Source: Deltaproteobacteria bacterium
GTDB lineage: Bacteria; UBA10199; DSSB01
DNA: 9,359 bases
NCBI GenBank assembly: GCA_021772695.1
Contig: JAJFLL010000306.1
Span: forward strand, 1-9,359
Reading direction: 5' to 3'
Part shown: piece by piece, positions 1-6,062 of the stretch
Layout: each line of letters opens with the position of its first letter
Numbering within the stretch: the first letter of the stretch is position 1
Position numbers and translations under genes: made by a program
Notes under the pieces: model-generated
What the model was told of the DNA's origin: nothing
Database searches by the model: none
The model's input: only the letters and a program-made list of their open reading frames with translations

Positions 1-290
1 ATGCGGTCGCCCAATAGGGCCCCGCCGGTAAAGGGTGAACTCGGATCAACGGCGACCACACCGACTTTTTGATTTTGCGCCCTGGCCCGACTAATCAGAC
101 CGTTGACCAAGGTGGACTTCCCCGCCCCTGGGGGACCGGTGATGCCGATATAAAAACACTTCCCGAGGGCACCATGAATTTGGGCCATAAGTTGGGGCAG
201 TTTTTCACTTTGATTTTCTACCAGTGTGATGAGTCGAGATAGGGCCAAGCGGTCGCCCGAGGTCAATTTTTTCAAAATATCGGACACCAT
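1..290 (-). CDS. MeaB/ArgK-family P-loop GTPase, N-terminal part (cut by window edge)
   Basis: The first 96 residues are visible and the rest lies beyond the left edge. Seen: a short N-terminal helical region, then ITGPPGAGKST with the Walker A motif at residues 52-59, then VAVDPSSPFTGGALLGDR at about 79-96. The latter is the family-typical stretch of MeaB/ArgK/YgfD proteins (SIMIBI class G3E-like GTPases). Known of the family: these soluble GTPases protect and reload adenosylcobalamin-dependent acyl-CoA mutases such as methylmalonyl-CoA mutase; full proteins run to roughly 300-340 residues. I chose the ATG at 290; no good Shine-Dalgarno precedes it. The frame stays open upstream, and a TTG at 323 would add eleven residues but would start within the T-tract of the upstream terminator. 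The cobalamin link to the nearby B12-type radical SAM genes may be coincidental. Family call is confident; the partner mutase is not visible. Confidence 0.9.
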   Translation of the reverse strand, partial: MVSDILKKLTSGDRLALSRLITLVENQSEKLPQLMAQIHGALGKCFYIGITGPPGAGKSTLVNGLISRARAQNQKVGVVAVDPSSPFTGGALLGDR

Positions 291-327
291 GCCAGGCGTA
301 ACAGGCCCTCTGAAGGCAGGCAATAGA

Positions 328-363
328 AATTAAAAGGCCCAAACTCTAGTTTGAGTTTGGGCC
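328..363 (-). terminator. Intrinsic terminator after the Gly/Ala-rich small gene
   Basis: A perfect 11-bp inverted repeat, GGCCCAAACTC (336-346) and GAGTTTGGGCC (353-363), encloses a 6-base loop. Read on the minus strand it is followed by TTTTAATTT, a usable U-tract. It begins 29 bases past the stop of the gene at 393-707, so it most likely ends that transcript and separates it from the MeaB-like gene. On the plus strand the stem is followed by AAAAGACTTTTT, so it could also stop plus-strand transcripts weakly. Confidence 0.8.
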
Positions 364-392
364 AAAAGACTTTTTAATTTTTAAAGGGATGT

Positions 393-707
393 TTAACCCA
401 GGCCTTGACTGCGGGCTTCCGCATCGGCGTCTCCGGCGACTTCACCGGCACTTTGCGGACGGGTTTGCTCTTGGGCAGTTTTATTGGCATCGGCTGCACC
501 CTTCATGCTGGTTTCAGTGGATTTTTCTGCCGAGCCTAAGAGTTGTTCTTGATTGCTGGTGGAGTTGATGGTGCTTGAGGTGGCACCGGCCACATTACCT
601 CCGCCGCCTCCAGCTGCACCTTCTGCTCCGCCTTCGGCACCTTCGGCACCTTGACTACCGGTAAGACTACCAACACTACTTGAAATTCCTGATAATGGGT
701 TACTCAT
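393..707 (-). CDS. Small Gly/Ala-rich low-complexity protein, unknown function
   Basis: This encodes 104 residues. I do not recognise a family. Residues 1-20 are Ser/Gly-rich (MSNPLSGISSSVGSLTG). Residues about 20-42 are a run of AEG/GAEG/AAGGGGG low complexity. The second half is polar, with Gln, Glu, Thr and Lys, and ends RSQGLG. There is no cysteine, tryptophan or aromatic residue, no signal peptide and no membrane segment, so the protein is probably disordered or a simple filament or linker-type protein. The start is secured by AGGAGG at 716-721, eight bases before the ATG. A terminator follows at 336-363, so this is a real, probably well-translated gene at the end of a minus-strand unit. 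A candidate 38-residue ORF (700-816) overlaps its start. It could be a secreted or surface protein exported by a non-classical route, but that is inference only. Confidence 0.72.
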   Translation of the reverse strand: MSNPLSGISSSVGSLTGSQGAEGAEGGAEGAAGGGGGNVAGATSSTINSTSNQEQLLGSAEKSTETSMKGAADANKTAQEQTRPQSAGEVAGDADAEARSQGLG

Positions 708-816
708 GGATGTATTCCTCCTTTAAAGGTGCCTCAGCTTCAGTGATGATTATCGGACCCCGGGGGGGCATAAGTTTCTTAATCACCGAACTATTGATGA
801 TTGTCGCCCTTTTCAT
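700..816 (-). CDS. Candidate 38-residue small ORF overlapping the start of the Gly/Ala-rich gene
   Basis: This minus-strand frame begins MKRATIINSSVIKKLMPP and includes the stretch GPIIITEAEAPLKEEY. Its stop overlaps the ATG of the next gene in the arrangement CATGAGTAA, a layout compatible with translational coupling. It also overlaps the end of the 33-residue candidate (791-892) in another frame. No convincing ribosome site precedes its ATG, and its last codons run through the Shine-Dalgarno of the next gene. The overlap with constrained sequence makes a chance ORF quite possible. No family recognised. Confidence 0.15.
   Translation of the reverse strand: MKRATIINSSVIKKLMPPRGPIIITEAEAPLKEEYIHE
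716..721 (-). promoter_or_regulatory. Strong Shine-Dalgarno of the 104-residue gene, inside a palindrome
   Basis: On the minus strand AGGAGG lies 8 bases before the ATG at 707, an ideal spacing. It overlaps a perfect 10-bp palindrome, CCTTTAAAGG, at 720-729, so part of the site could be masked by a small hairpin or contacted by a dimeric regulator. The ribosome site itself is clear; the regulatory reading is speculation. Confidence 0.7.
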
Positions 817-892
817 CGGCCATTTCAATCACCAAAGGGCCTCCAACCGTTGATTCATATCGGTTCTTTTCAATTTTATATAACAATTTCAT
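791..892 (-). CDS. Candidate 33-residue small ORF downstream of the radical SAM gene
   Basis: A short open frame lies on the same strand as, and just downstream of, the radical SAM gene that ends at 909. It starts MKLLYKIEKNRYESTVGGP and ends in a charged tail (EMADEKGDNHQ). The codons (GAA, AAA, GCC, GAT) resemble those of the neighbours. A Gly-Gly pair at residues 17-18 resembles, but does not prove, a double-glycine leader cleavage site. The frame is also open upstream into the 3' end of the radical SAM gene in another frame. No Shine-Dalgarno precedes the ATG. An ORF of this length can arise by chance, so this is a weak call. If real, it could be a peptide substrate of the adjacent enzyme or a remnant of a longer gene. 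Confidence 0.25.
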   Translation of the reverse strand: MKLLYKIEKNRYESTVGGPLVIEMADEKGDNHQ

Positions 893-908
893 ATAGATAT
901 ACTGGTGG

Positions 909-2285
909 CTATCGATACCTGGACACCTGATCAAGCCCGGTCAATAGGGTCATATCAGTGCCTCGAGCATTTCTTTGATCAAGCTGGCGAGAAAGTTTCT
1001 TAAATTTTGCCATCAGGTAATCAAAGCGTTCGGGCGCGATGCATTCATTTAAATAGGGATAATAATCGGTGGAATATTGGGAGAAATCGGCACACTCCCT
1101 GATGGGAGAAAAGTCCATTTGATCGTGAACCAATCCTCGTTTTTTGGCTCGCTCCCATAATTCCGTTCCCGGCCATGGAAGTGCTACGTTGAATTCCACA
1201 TCAAAAAGTTTTTCTAAATTACTCGATAAAAAATCATGGGTGGCCATAAGGTCGGCTTCAGACTCTTGCGGGTGACCAAGAATGACCGAGCAAGCCACTT
1301 TGATTCCCGATTGGTGAAGCTTGTCAATGGCCCTTTGGTTTTCTTCCAGACTGACTCCGGGTTTGATGGAGGACAAGACTTGAGAACTACCGGACTCTGC
1401 ACCAAAGGCCACATGGGCCATATTCATCATTTTAAAACTATCGATCATTGCATCATCAATCAAATTGGCCCTACCCCAGCATCCAAAACTAAGGTCCTGA
1501 TTTAACCCAGCCTCGTCAATTTTTTTTGCTATTTCACGAACCCGACGCCCATTGACGATAAATAAATCATCAAAAATACGGATATTTTTCACCTCGGGAT
1601 AATTTTCTTTGATGGATAGAATTTCTTTAATGACCAGGTCGGGCGAAAAGGTGCGATAACCGGGGGAGACATTGGGGATCACACAAAAGGCGCAAGTATA
1701 GGGGCAACCACGTGAAGTCATCATATAAGTGATAGGGCTGCTTTGAATGTACTTTTCTCGAGTGGGAATCGGCACTTCGTCTAAATTATTGATCCCCAAT
1801 CGAAAACCGGTGAATACCCTTTGCGAGCCGGAATGAAAAACCAAACCTTTGATGGATTTAAGGACCGAGTTATCTAACTTTTTGGTCTGCTCTATGGACT
1901 GCACCAATTCATAGAAGGTCATCTCACCTTCTCCGATGACACCCAGATCAAATTCTACAGGTAAAGATTTTGGTAAGGCGGTGATGTGAACTCCACCTAA
2001 AACGGTAATGGCACCCCAACGTTCTTTGGCTTGGGAAGCGAGGGACTTGGCCACCTCGATATTCTCGGTCACCGAGGAGATACCCACAAGATCGGGGCTA
2101 AAATCATTGAAATCTTCGAGGTGGTCCTTAATTTGAACCTCGACTTGCAGGCCCTGTCGTTCTAAAAATCCTGCGAGATAAAGCGGGGCCAGGTTGGCTG
2201 CGACTCGCTTATTCAGGTATTCATTTAGGGTACGGCAATCTTCCCGTATGGCTGTCATCAAGGCAATTTTCATAGGTCTAACCAT
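909..2285 (-). CDS. Cobalamin-binding-type radical SAM enzyme (B12-rSAM)
   Basis: This encodes 458 residues. The N-terminal part (about 1-150) looks like a Rossmann-type B12-binding domain: MKIALM start, DLVGISS (65-71), VLGGVHITALP (95-105) and VIGEGE (116-121). The radical SAM core follows, with TSRGCPYTCAFC giving Cys194, Cys198 and Cys201 for the 4Fe-4S cluster. Family-typical later motifs include FDDLF (238-242), FGAESGS (294-300) and LPWPGT (369-374). Known of the family: such enzymes cleave S-adenosylmethionine and often use cobalamin to methylate unactivated carbons or rearrange rings; the DxHxxG cobalamin-ligand motif is absent, as in many members. Two starts are possible, the ATG at 2285 (MVRPMKIAL) or the ATG at 2273 (MKIAL); neither has a good Shine-Dalgarno. 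The gene is transcribed away from the plus-strand cluster, sharing a 194-base divergent spacer, and resembles the enzyme at 6909-8204 in layout. The substrate cannot be read from the sequence. Confidence 0.93.
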   Translation of the reverse strand: MVRPMKIALMTAIREDCRTLNEYLNKRVAANLAPLYLAGFLERQGLQVEVQIKDHLEDFNDFSPDLVGISSVTENIEVAKSLASQAKERWGAITVLGGVHITALPKSLPVEFDLGVIGEGEMTFYELVQSIEQTKKLDNSVLKSIKGLVFHSGSQRVFTGFRLGINNLDEVPIPTREKYIQSSPITYMMTSRGCPYTCAFCVIPNVSPGYRTFSPDLVIKEILSIKENYPEVKNIRIFDDLFIVNGRRVREIAKKIDEAGLNQDLSFGCWGRANLIDDAMIDSFKMMNMAHVAFGAESGSSQVLSSIKPGVSLEENQRAIDKLHQSGIKVACSVILGHPQESEADLMATHDFLSSNLEKLFDVEFNVALPWPGTELWERAKKRGLVHDQMDFSPIRECADFSQYSTDYYPYLNECIAPERFDYLMAKFKKLSRQLDQRNARGTDMTLLTGLDQVSRYR

Positions 2286-2468
2286 TCTAAGGCTTGTCTA
2301 TCGGCAAGACCAGCGACAAAAGTTGCGATAAGCTACTGATATTTAATATATTTTTGGATACCAACCTTTATGGCGACTTTTTTTTCTGGCAACTCTTGGG
2401 GTTTAAGCACACGATAATATTTAGTAAATTGGGACTCTTTTCAGAGTTTTCCATTTCTAACGCTTTTT

Positions 2469-2475
2469 AAGGAGG
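2469..2475 (+). promoter_or_regulatory. Strong Shine-Dalgarno of the 142-residue gene
   Basis: AAGGAGG ends four bases before the ATG at 2480. It is the most complete anti-16S match on the plus strand of this window and supports both the start choice and a high translation level. An AT-rich stretch at 2411-2420 (ACGATAATAT) could hold a -10 element, but I found no -35 at a convincing distance. Confidence 0.75.
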
Positions 2476-2479
2476 CTTT

Positions 2480-2908
2480 ATGTCAATTTGGGGAGCCGCC
2501 GTTGCTGTAGCCGTTGCTGCAGTCGTCGTAGGTGGTATTTCTGCCCATGCTGCTATGGAAAGCGCGGAAAAAGCCGCCGAAGCACAAAAGTTTGTCGCTT
2601 CGGAGAACGCCCGCGCCACCATTGATTCGGCCCGTTTGGCCGCAAATGCCCAGATAGAATCTTCTAAGCAAGATGCCATGGCCCGCATGCATGAATCGGA
2701 TACTGCACTACAACAGGAACAGGAATATCTTAAATTCGAGAAGTGGGCCATGGCCCACGAAGACGACATGGATGCCTATTATAAAGATACCATGAGTCAA
2801 ATCGATTCCATTGACAGCTTTTACGCCGAATCCGGCCCCTGGGGCGCTGGCGAATCTTCTCCTTATGATTACGGGTACGAAGGTAGCTCTGAAATGAGCT
2901 TTTCCTAA
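2480..2908 (+). CDS. Ala-rich coiled-coil-like small protein with hydrophobic N-terminus and Tyr-rich tail
   Basis: This encodes 142 residues, family not recognised. Residues 4-20 (WGAAVAVAVAAVVVGGI) are a hydrophobic segment followed by SAHAAM. The A-x-A pattern could be a signal peptidase site, but the n-region lacks Lys or Arg, so a membrane-anchored or membrane-inserted form is equally likely. Residues about 26-85 are rich in Ala, Glu, Gln and Lys and should form a long helix or coiled coil. Residues 86-118 are acidic. The last 24 residues are rich in Gly, Ser, Tyr and Glu, with one Trp (121) and the run PYDYGYEG (128-135). There is no cysteine. The gene has a very strong ribosome site and is first of the plus-strand series, 83 bases ahead of the next gene. 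It might be a structural or envelope protein, or a substrate for the neighbouring enzymes; this is inference. Confidence 0.72.
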   Translation: MSIWGAAVAVAVAAVVVGGISAHAAMESAEKAAEAQKFVASENARATIDSARLAANAQIESSKQDAMARMHESDTALQQEQEYLKFEKWAMAHEDDMDAYYKDTMSQIDSIDSFYAESGPWGAGESSPYDYGYEGSSEMSFS

Positions 2909-2979
2909 TTTATCTTGATAAGGTCGATAATTTGCCTACAATTGAATAGCCTTTTTCCCTCACCCCAAAGAGGCGCAAT

Positions 2980-2984
2980 GGAGG
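2980..2984 (+). promoter_or_regulatory. Shine-Dalgarno that fixes a TTG start
   Basis: GGAGG lies seven bases before the TTG at 2992, and no in-frame ATG with a comparable site is available near the N-terminus. This supports TTG initiation for the 285-residue gene. The same stretch contains ATG at 2978 opening a five-codon frame (MEDYS) whose stop overlaps the TTG, a possible coupling device. Confidence 0.7.
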
Positions 2985-2991
2985 ATTATTC

Positions 2992-3849
2992 TTGACTGAT
3001 CGCAATGCCCTTATCCAGGTGAACCGACGGGCCATGGAATTCATTTGGTCCAAGTGCCCTAAGGAAATCATTGATGACGTTGAATACGTAGTCTACGTTG
3101 AAAATGATATCCCCGCCCTATACTACTCAGGCCTTGTCGATACCGAACGCTATAAATTAAAACATTGGCAGCAGGCCTTTGATGATTGTCGCCAAGAAGA
3201 CGGCAAGTACTACATCACCCATGATAAAATGATTTTTCTCGGCATGTTTCGCTATTGTCGCAAGGTTGGGGAACCCTTTGATCCTTTAAAAATGCGAACA
3301 GGTAAATATTCAGCGGAACGATTATGGAAGATTTTTGAAAATTCCGTGATCCCTTCCACCTCCCTTGATGAAAAATTTATCAAAAATACTTTTGACGGAA
3401 TATTCTATCGAAATAAAAGCGCCGGCGAACTTTTTGGTGACCAAATAAAATTAATTAAGGAAAAGGGCGAAGATCTAAAAGTCGATAAAGACCATATCGA
3501 ACGAAAAGAAAAAATTAGTCTCGATAAAGGCGTAAAATATGTGGAAGTTACCCGTGAAACTTTAGAAGGAATTAAAACTCTGATCGACAATTATCCCTCA
3601 CCTCGCCGAAAAATGGAATTGGGGGTTCAAGAAATCCGACTGGGAAAATTGCAAAACCTAGCCGATCAATCTAAAGTTTCACAAAAAAGTACTTTTGAAG
3701 CGGGAAAAGATTTTAGAGAAGTCACCAAAAAAGACCTTAAAGACATGCTGGTTAAAGCTTCTGAAAAACCTCTAGGTGGAAGAAAACCTTCCGGAGAAGT
3801 ACTCGACCTTAAAAAATTACAAAAAAAGAATCGACCAACCAAATTTTAG
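2992..3849 (+). CDS. Conserved-looking hypothetical protein with basic C-terminus
   Basis: This encodes 285 residues, read from TTG, with no family recognised. The N-terminal third (1-100) is mixed alpha/beta in character and aromatic-rich (EYVVYVENDIPALYYSG at 31-47). The middle and C-terminal parts are charged and Lys-rich, ending QKKNRPTKF. A short repeat is visible: YVEVTRETLEGI at 183-194 and FREVTKKDLKDM at 241-252, 58 residues apart, with a fainter cousin near 73-84 (YYITHDKMIFLG). There is no signal peptide or membrane segment, so it is probably cytoplasmic. The basic tail could bind nucleic acid or an acidic partner, but that is a guess. It lies 83 bases after the 142-residue gene and only 12 bases before the aldolase gene, so it is most likely cotranscribed with the latter. 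Confidence 0.8.
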   Translation: MTDRNALIQVNRRAMEFIWSKCPKEIIDDVEYVVYVENDIPALYYSGLVDTERYKLKHWQQAFDDCRQEDGKYYITHDKMIFLGMFRYCRKVGEPFDPLKMRTGKYSAERLWKIFENSVIPSTSLDEKFIKNTFDGIFYRNKSAGELFGDQIKLIKEKGEDLKVDKDHIERKEKISLDKGVKYVEVTRETLEGIKTLIDNYPSPRRKMELGVQEIRLGKLQNLADQSKVSQKSTFEAGKDFREVTKKDLKDMLVKASEKPLGGRKPSGEVLDLKKLQKKNRPTKF

Positions 3850-3861
3850 GCTAACGTTCCC

Positions 3862-4935
3862 ATGTCCCTTCCGACTGAACCCACCATCTTGGACGTCACA
3901 CTCCGTGACGGCAGTTATTTAATCAATCATCAATACACTCCTGAGGTTGTTTCAGAAGTCGCGGTAAAATTATTTGAGGCGGGCATCAAAAATGTAGAGA
4001 TATCCCATGGAGCGGGCATTGGCTCAAGAATGATGGGAATGGCGGGTTTAGTGGATGATGAGGAACTCCTTGAAGCCGCCAAAAAGGCGGCTCCCAATAT
4101 CGACATCAGTATCTTCATTAGTCCGATGGATTTTTGTCTCCCCCTAATTCCTGGCTTAGTCGATTTCATCTCACTAGGACGAGTCGGTGTAAATATTGAC
4201 GAAGTGGAAAAAGCCGAGAAGTTTATTCAAAAATTAAAAAAGTATAATAAGACGGTCTCAGTACAATTAGTACGATCCCACGGACGCACCCCCGAGCAAG
4301 TGGGTGTGGCCGCAAAGAAGGCCCAAGAACTTGGCGCAGACATAGTTTACCTGGTGGATACTTTCGGCAGTTTCACTCCTGAAGAAGTCAAAACCTATCT
4401 CGCTGCAATGCATTCTCAGATTAAAATTGCCACAGGATTTCATGGTCACAACCATATCGGACTTGCACTTGCCAATACCCTTCAGGCCTGGAAACAAGGC
4501 GCCACCTGGTTAGACGCCAGTATTCTTGGACTTGGTAGGGGTTCCGGAAACACCAACCTTGCTTCCCTAATTTTTAAGTATCAGCAAAAAGAAATGTTTT
4601 CCAAAATATCGGTTCCAAAATTAGGTGATATCTGGAACGAAAATCTAAAGTTACTTTTTCAAACTCCACCCCATAGTCGATTAAGAGATATTGCCTACTC
4701 ACAATCTAAACTGGACTTTCCTTCCGATCCCTTTTTTGAATTATTGGCCCATTTCTTTCACCAGAATGTCTGGGAATTTTCCACCAACGTCCGCTCATTT
4801 ATCGGAGAGTCACTACAGGTCTCTGACGATGATTTAAAAAGAATTTTTGAGAAATACGGGGAAGATTATGAAAATTTCATCTCAAAGATGAAGGAAGACT
4901 CGCCTAATGACACCCAAACAAATTCAGATCATTGA
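3862..4935 (+). CDS. DRE-TIM metallolyase, 4-hydroxy-2-oxovalerate aldolase-like
   Basis: This encodes 357 residues. The N-terminal TIM barrel carries the family signature DVTLRDGSY (11-19), with Arg15 and Asp16 as substrate and metal residues. VEISHGAG follows at 45-52, and VDTFG is at 165-169. FHGHNHIGLALANT (193-206) supplies the metal ligands His194 and His196, and GLGRGSGNT (223-231) is the loop typical of the HMG-CoA lyase/DmpG group. Known of the family: divalent-metal enzymes that make or break a C-C bond next to a pyruvate-type enolate. DmpG's catalytic His in TLRDGMH is Tyr19 here, so the acid-base chemistry may differ. No DmpF-type acylating aldehyde dehydrogenase is seen in the window, arguing against the classical meta-cleavage pathway and for a biosynthetic role. 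The last 29 bases overlap the next gene, a related but degenerate copy, suggesting a tight complex. Confidence 0.9.
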   Translation: MSLPTEPTILDVTLRDGSYLINHQYTPEVVSEVAVKLFEAGIKNVEISHGAGIGSRMMGMAGLVDDEELLEAAKKAAPNIDISIFISPMDFCLPLIPGLVDFISLGRVGVNIDEVEKAEKFIQKLKKYNKTVSVQLVRSHGRTPEQVGVAAKKAQELGADIVYLVDTFGSFTPEEVKTYLAAMHSQIKIATGFHGHNHIGLALANTLQAWKQGATWLDASILGLGRGSGNTNLASLIFKYQQKEMFSKISVPKLGDIWNENLKLLFQTPPHSRLRDIAYSQSKLDFPSDPFFELLAHFFHQNVWEFSTNVRSFIGESLQVSDDDLKRIFEKYGEDYENFISKMKEDSPNDTQTNSDH

Positions 4936-5959
4936 TACCACAATTCCTCAAGGTGGTTTCCAAATCAATCATTCTTTTTTACCCGAACAGGTCGTAGAAA
5001 TCGCCCAGGGTTTAAAAAGATCTAACATAGAGTATATGGAAGTTTCTCACGGGTGTGGAGTTGGGAGCTTTAAAAAAGGTCGAGGTGGTTTGCACAGTGA
5101 AAAAGTCTATTTAAAAGCACTCGCCAAATCGTCTGTAAACTTAAAGTATTCCTTATTGTTTCCGGTGGAGGACTCGGCTGCTTTAGAAATTGAATCGCTT
5201 AAGGATCTTTTTCATATAGGCCGTGTCGGAGTTTATTTTCCTGAAATCGCCGACTCTAAATTGATTTTTGACCAATTAAGCGCCCAGCAAAAATCATCCA
5301 TGGCAATATTGAAAGGAATAAGTGGATTGTCAGCGCAGCAAGTCACAGAAGCTGCAAACTCCTTTAAAGAATGGGGCATTAATGCATTATTTCTAGAAGA
5401 CACCTTCGGGGATTTACAGGAAGATAATTTCAAATCGCTTTTAGAAAGCTCCCAAGTTTCAAAAATCATTCCCTTCGGTTTCTCTAGCAATCAAAATCTT
5501 GGGCTCGGCCTGCAATTGGCACGCTGTGCCGCAGCAAATGGCGCAGAATGGTTTGACGGATCACTGATGGGATTTGGCAAAGGCGGAGGAACTCTGCCCT
5601 TGGAACTTTTGGTGCACCTCCTAAAAAAAGGGGGGTGGTGTGACAATATCAATTTAATCGAGTTGACCCGTACGGCAAAAAATTACGCCCTACCTGCCAT
5701 TCGCCAATTGCCCTACCCCCAGACAGTAGACTTTGTGTCGGCAAAATTTAAACTAGAATACTTTCCAGGTGACCAATTACCCCAAATCGCCGATTTATTA
5801 GAAATTCCTTTAGAAATATTACTTAAAGACCTCAAAGCGGAAATTCCTGACCACCGTCCGCTCAGCCACGAGATTCTGCAAAACTACCTTGCAAAACACC
5901 AATTAGATTTTAATGTGGTAAAGAGTTTTTTTGAATCAGGTAAAATTCCTAAGGCTTGA
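4907..5959 (+). CDS. Aldolase-like paralogue lacking metal ligands (probable pseudoenzyme)
   Basis: This encodes 350 residues that align along most of their length with the preceding aldolase: DTTIPQGGFQINH (10-22) against DVTLRDGSYLINH, MEVSHGCGVGS (44-54) against VEISHGAGIGS, EDTFG (164-168) against VDTFG, and GFGKGGGT (222-229) against GLGRGSGNT. The catalytic positions have changed: Arg15 to Pro14, Asp16 to Gln15, His194 to Ser193 and His196 to Asn195. All the metal-binding residues recognisable from the DRE-TIM family are gone while the fold motifs are kept, so loss of activity rather than random decay is likely. The reading frame is intact. The start ATG at 4907 lies inside the previous gene, with AAGGA eleven bases upstream, an arrangement favouring coupled translation and stoichiometric expression. 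It is probably a regulatory or structural partner of the active enzyme, although a metal-independent new activity is possible. Confidence 0.85.
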   Translation: MTPKQIQIIDTTIPQGGFQINHSFLPEQVVEIAQGLKRSNIEYMEVSHGCGVGSFKKGRGGLHSEKVYLKALAKSSVNLKYSLLFPVEDSAALEIESLKDLFHIGRVGVYFPEIADSKLIFDQLSAQQKSSMAILKGISGLSAQQVTEAANSFKEWGINALFLEDTFGDLQEDNFKSLLESSQVSKIIPFGFSSNQNLGLGLQLARCAAANGAEWFDGSLMGFGKGGGTLPLELLVHLLKKGGWCDNINLIELTRTAKNYALPAIRQLPYPQTVDFVSAKFKLEYFPGDQLPQIADLLEIPLEILLKDLKAEIPDHRPLSHEILQNYLAKHQLDFNVVKSFFESGKIPKA

Positions 5960-6010
5960 TTTTGGAAGTTTTTTTTCAGGAAAATACTGCAAACAATTAG
6001 GTTTCAAGGG

Positions 6011-6050
6011 TTAACTCAGCATGAATAGCATTGGCATTCGCTAAGTTAGC
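6011..6050 (+). promoter_or_regulatory. Imperfect hairpin with a seven-codon leader frame before the 237-residue gene
   Basis: The arms TAACTCAGC and GCTAAGTTA pair with one mismatch, and GAAT/ATTC extend the stem inward around a 9-base loop. Nested inside is ATG...TAA encoding MNSIGIR (6021-6044), preceded by AAGGG ten bases upstream. A T-rich stretch (ATTTTT) follows at 6057-6062, touching the next ATG at 6063. This could be a leader or attenuator controlling access to the 237-residue gene, which lacks a Shine-Dalgarno. The mismatch and short stem leave it tentative. Confidence 0.3.
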
Positions 6051-6062
6051 TACCAGATTTTT

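Noticed and set aside
2286..2479. Promoter elements in the divergent spacer, such as TTGGTA with TATCAG on the minus strand and GATAAT on the plus strand
   Set aside because: The boxes match poorly or have wrong spacing. Promoters must exist here, but I cannot place them.
2467..2769. Minus-strand open frame of 100 codons opposite the 142-residue gene
   Set aside because: Ser/Ala/Cys-rich translation typical of the antisense of an Ala-rich gene, with no ribosome site; the plus-strand gene has an excellent one.
2885..2903. AGCTC/GAGCT inverted repeat at the end of the 142-residue gene, followed by TTT
   Set aside because: It has only a five-pair stem, lies inside the coding sequence and has a very short T-tract.
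5948..5978. Possible terminator after the degenerate aldolase: TTCC/GGAA arms followed by eight Ts
   Set aside because: The stem is four pairs with a long loop and a mismatch when extended; poly-T alone is common in this AT-leaning region.
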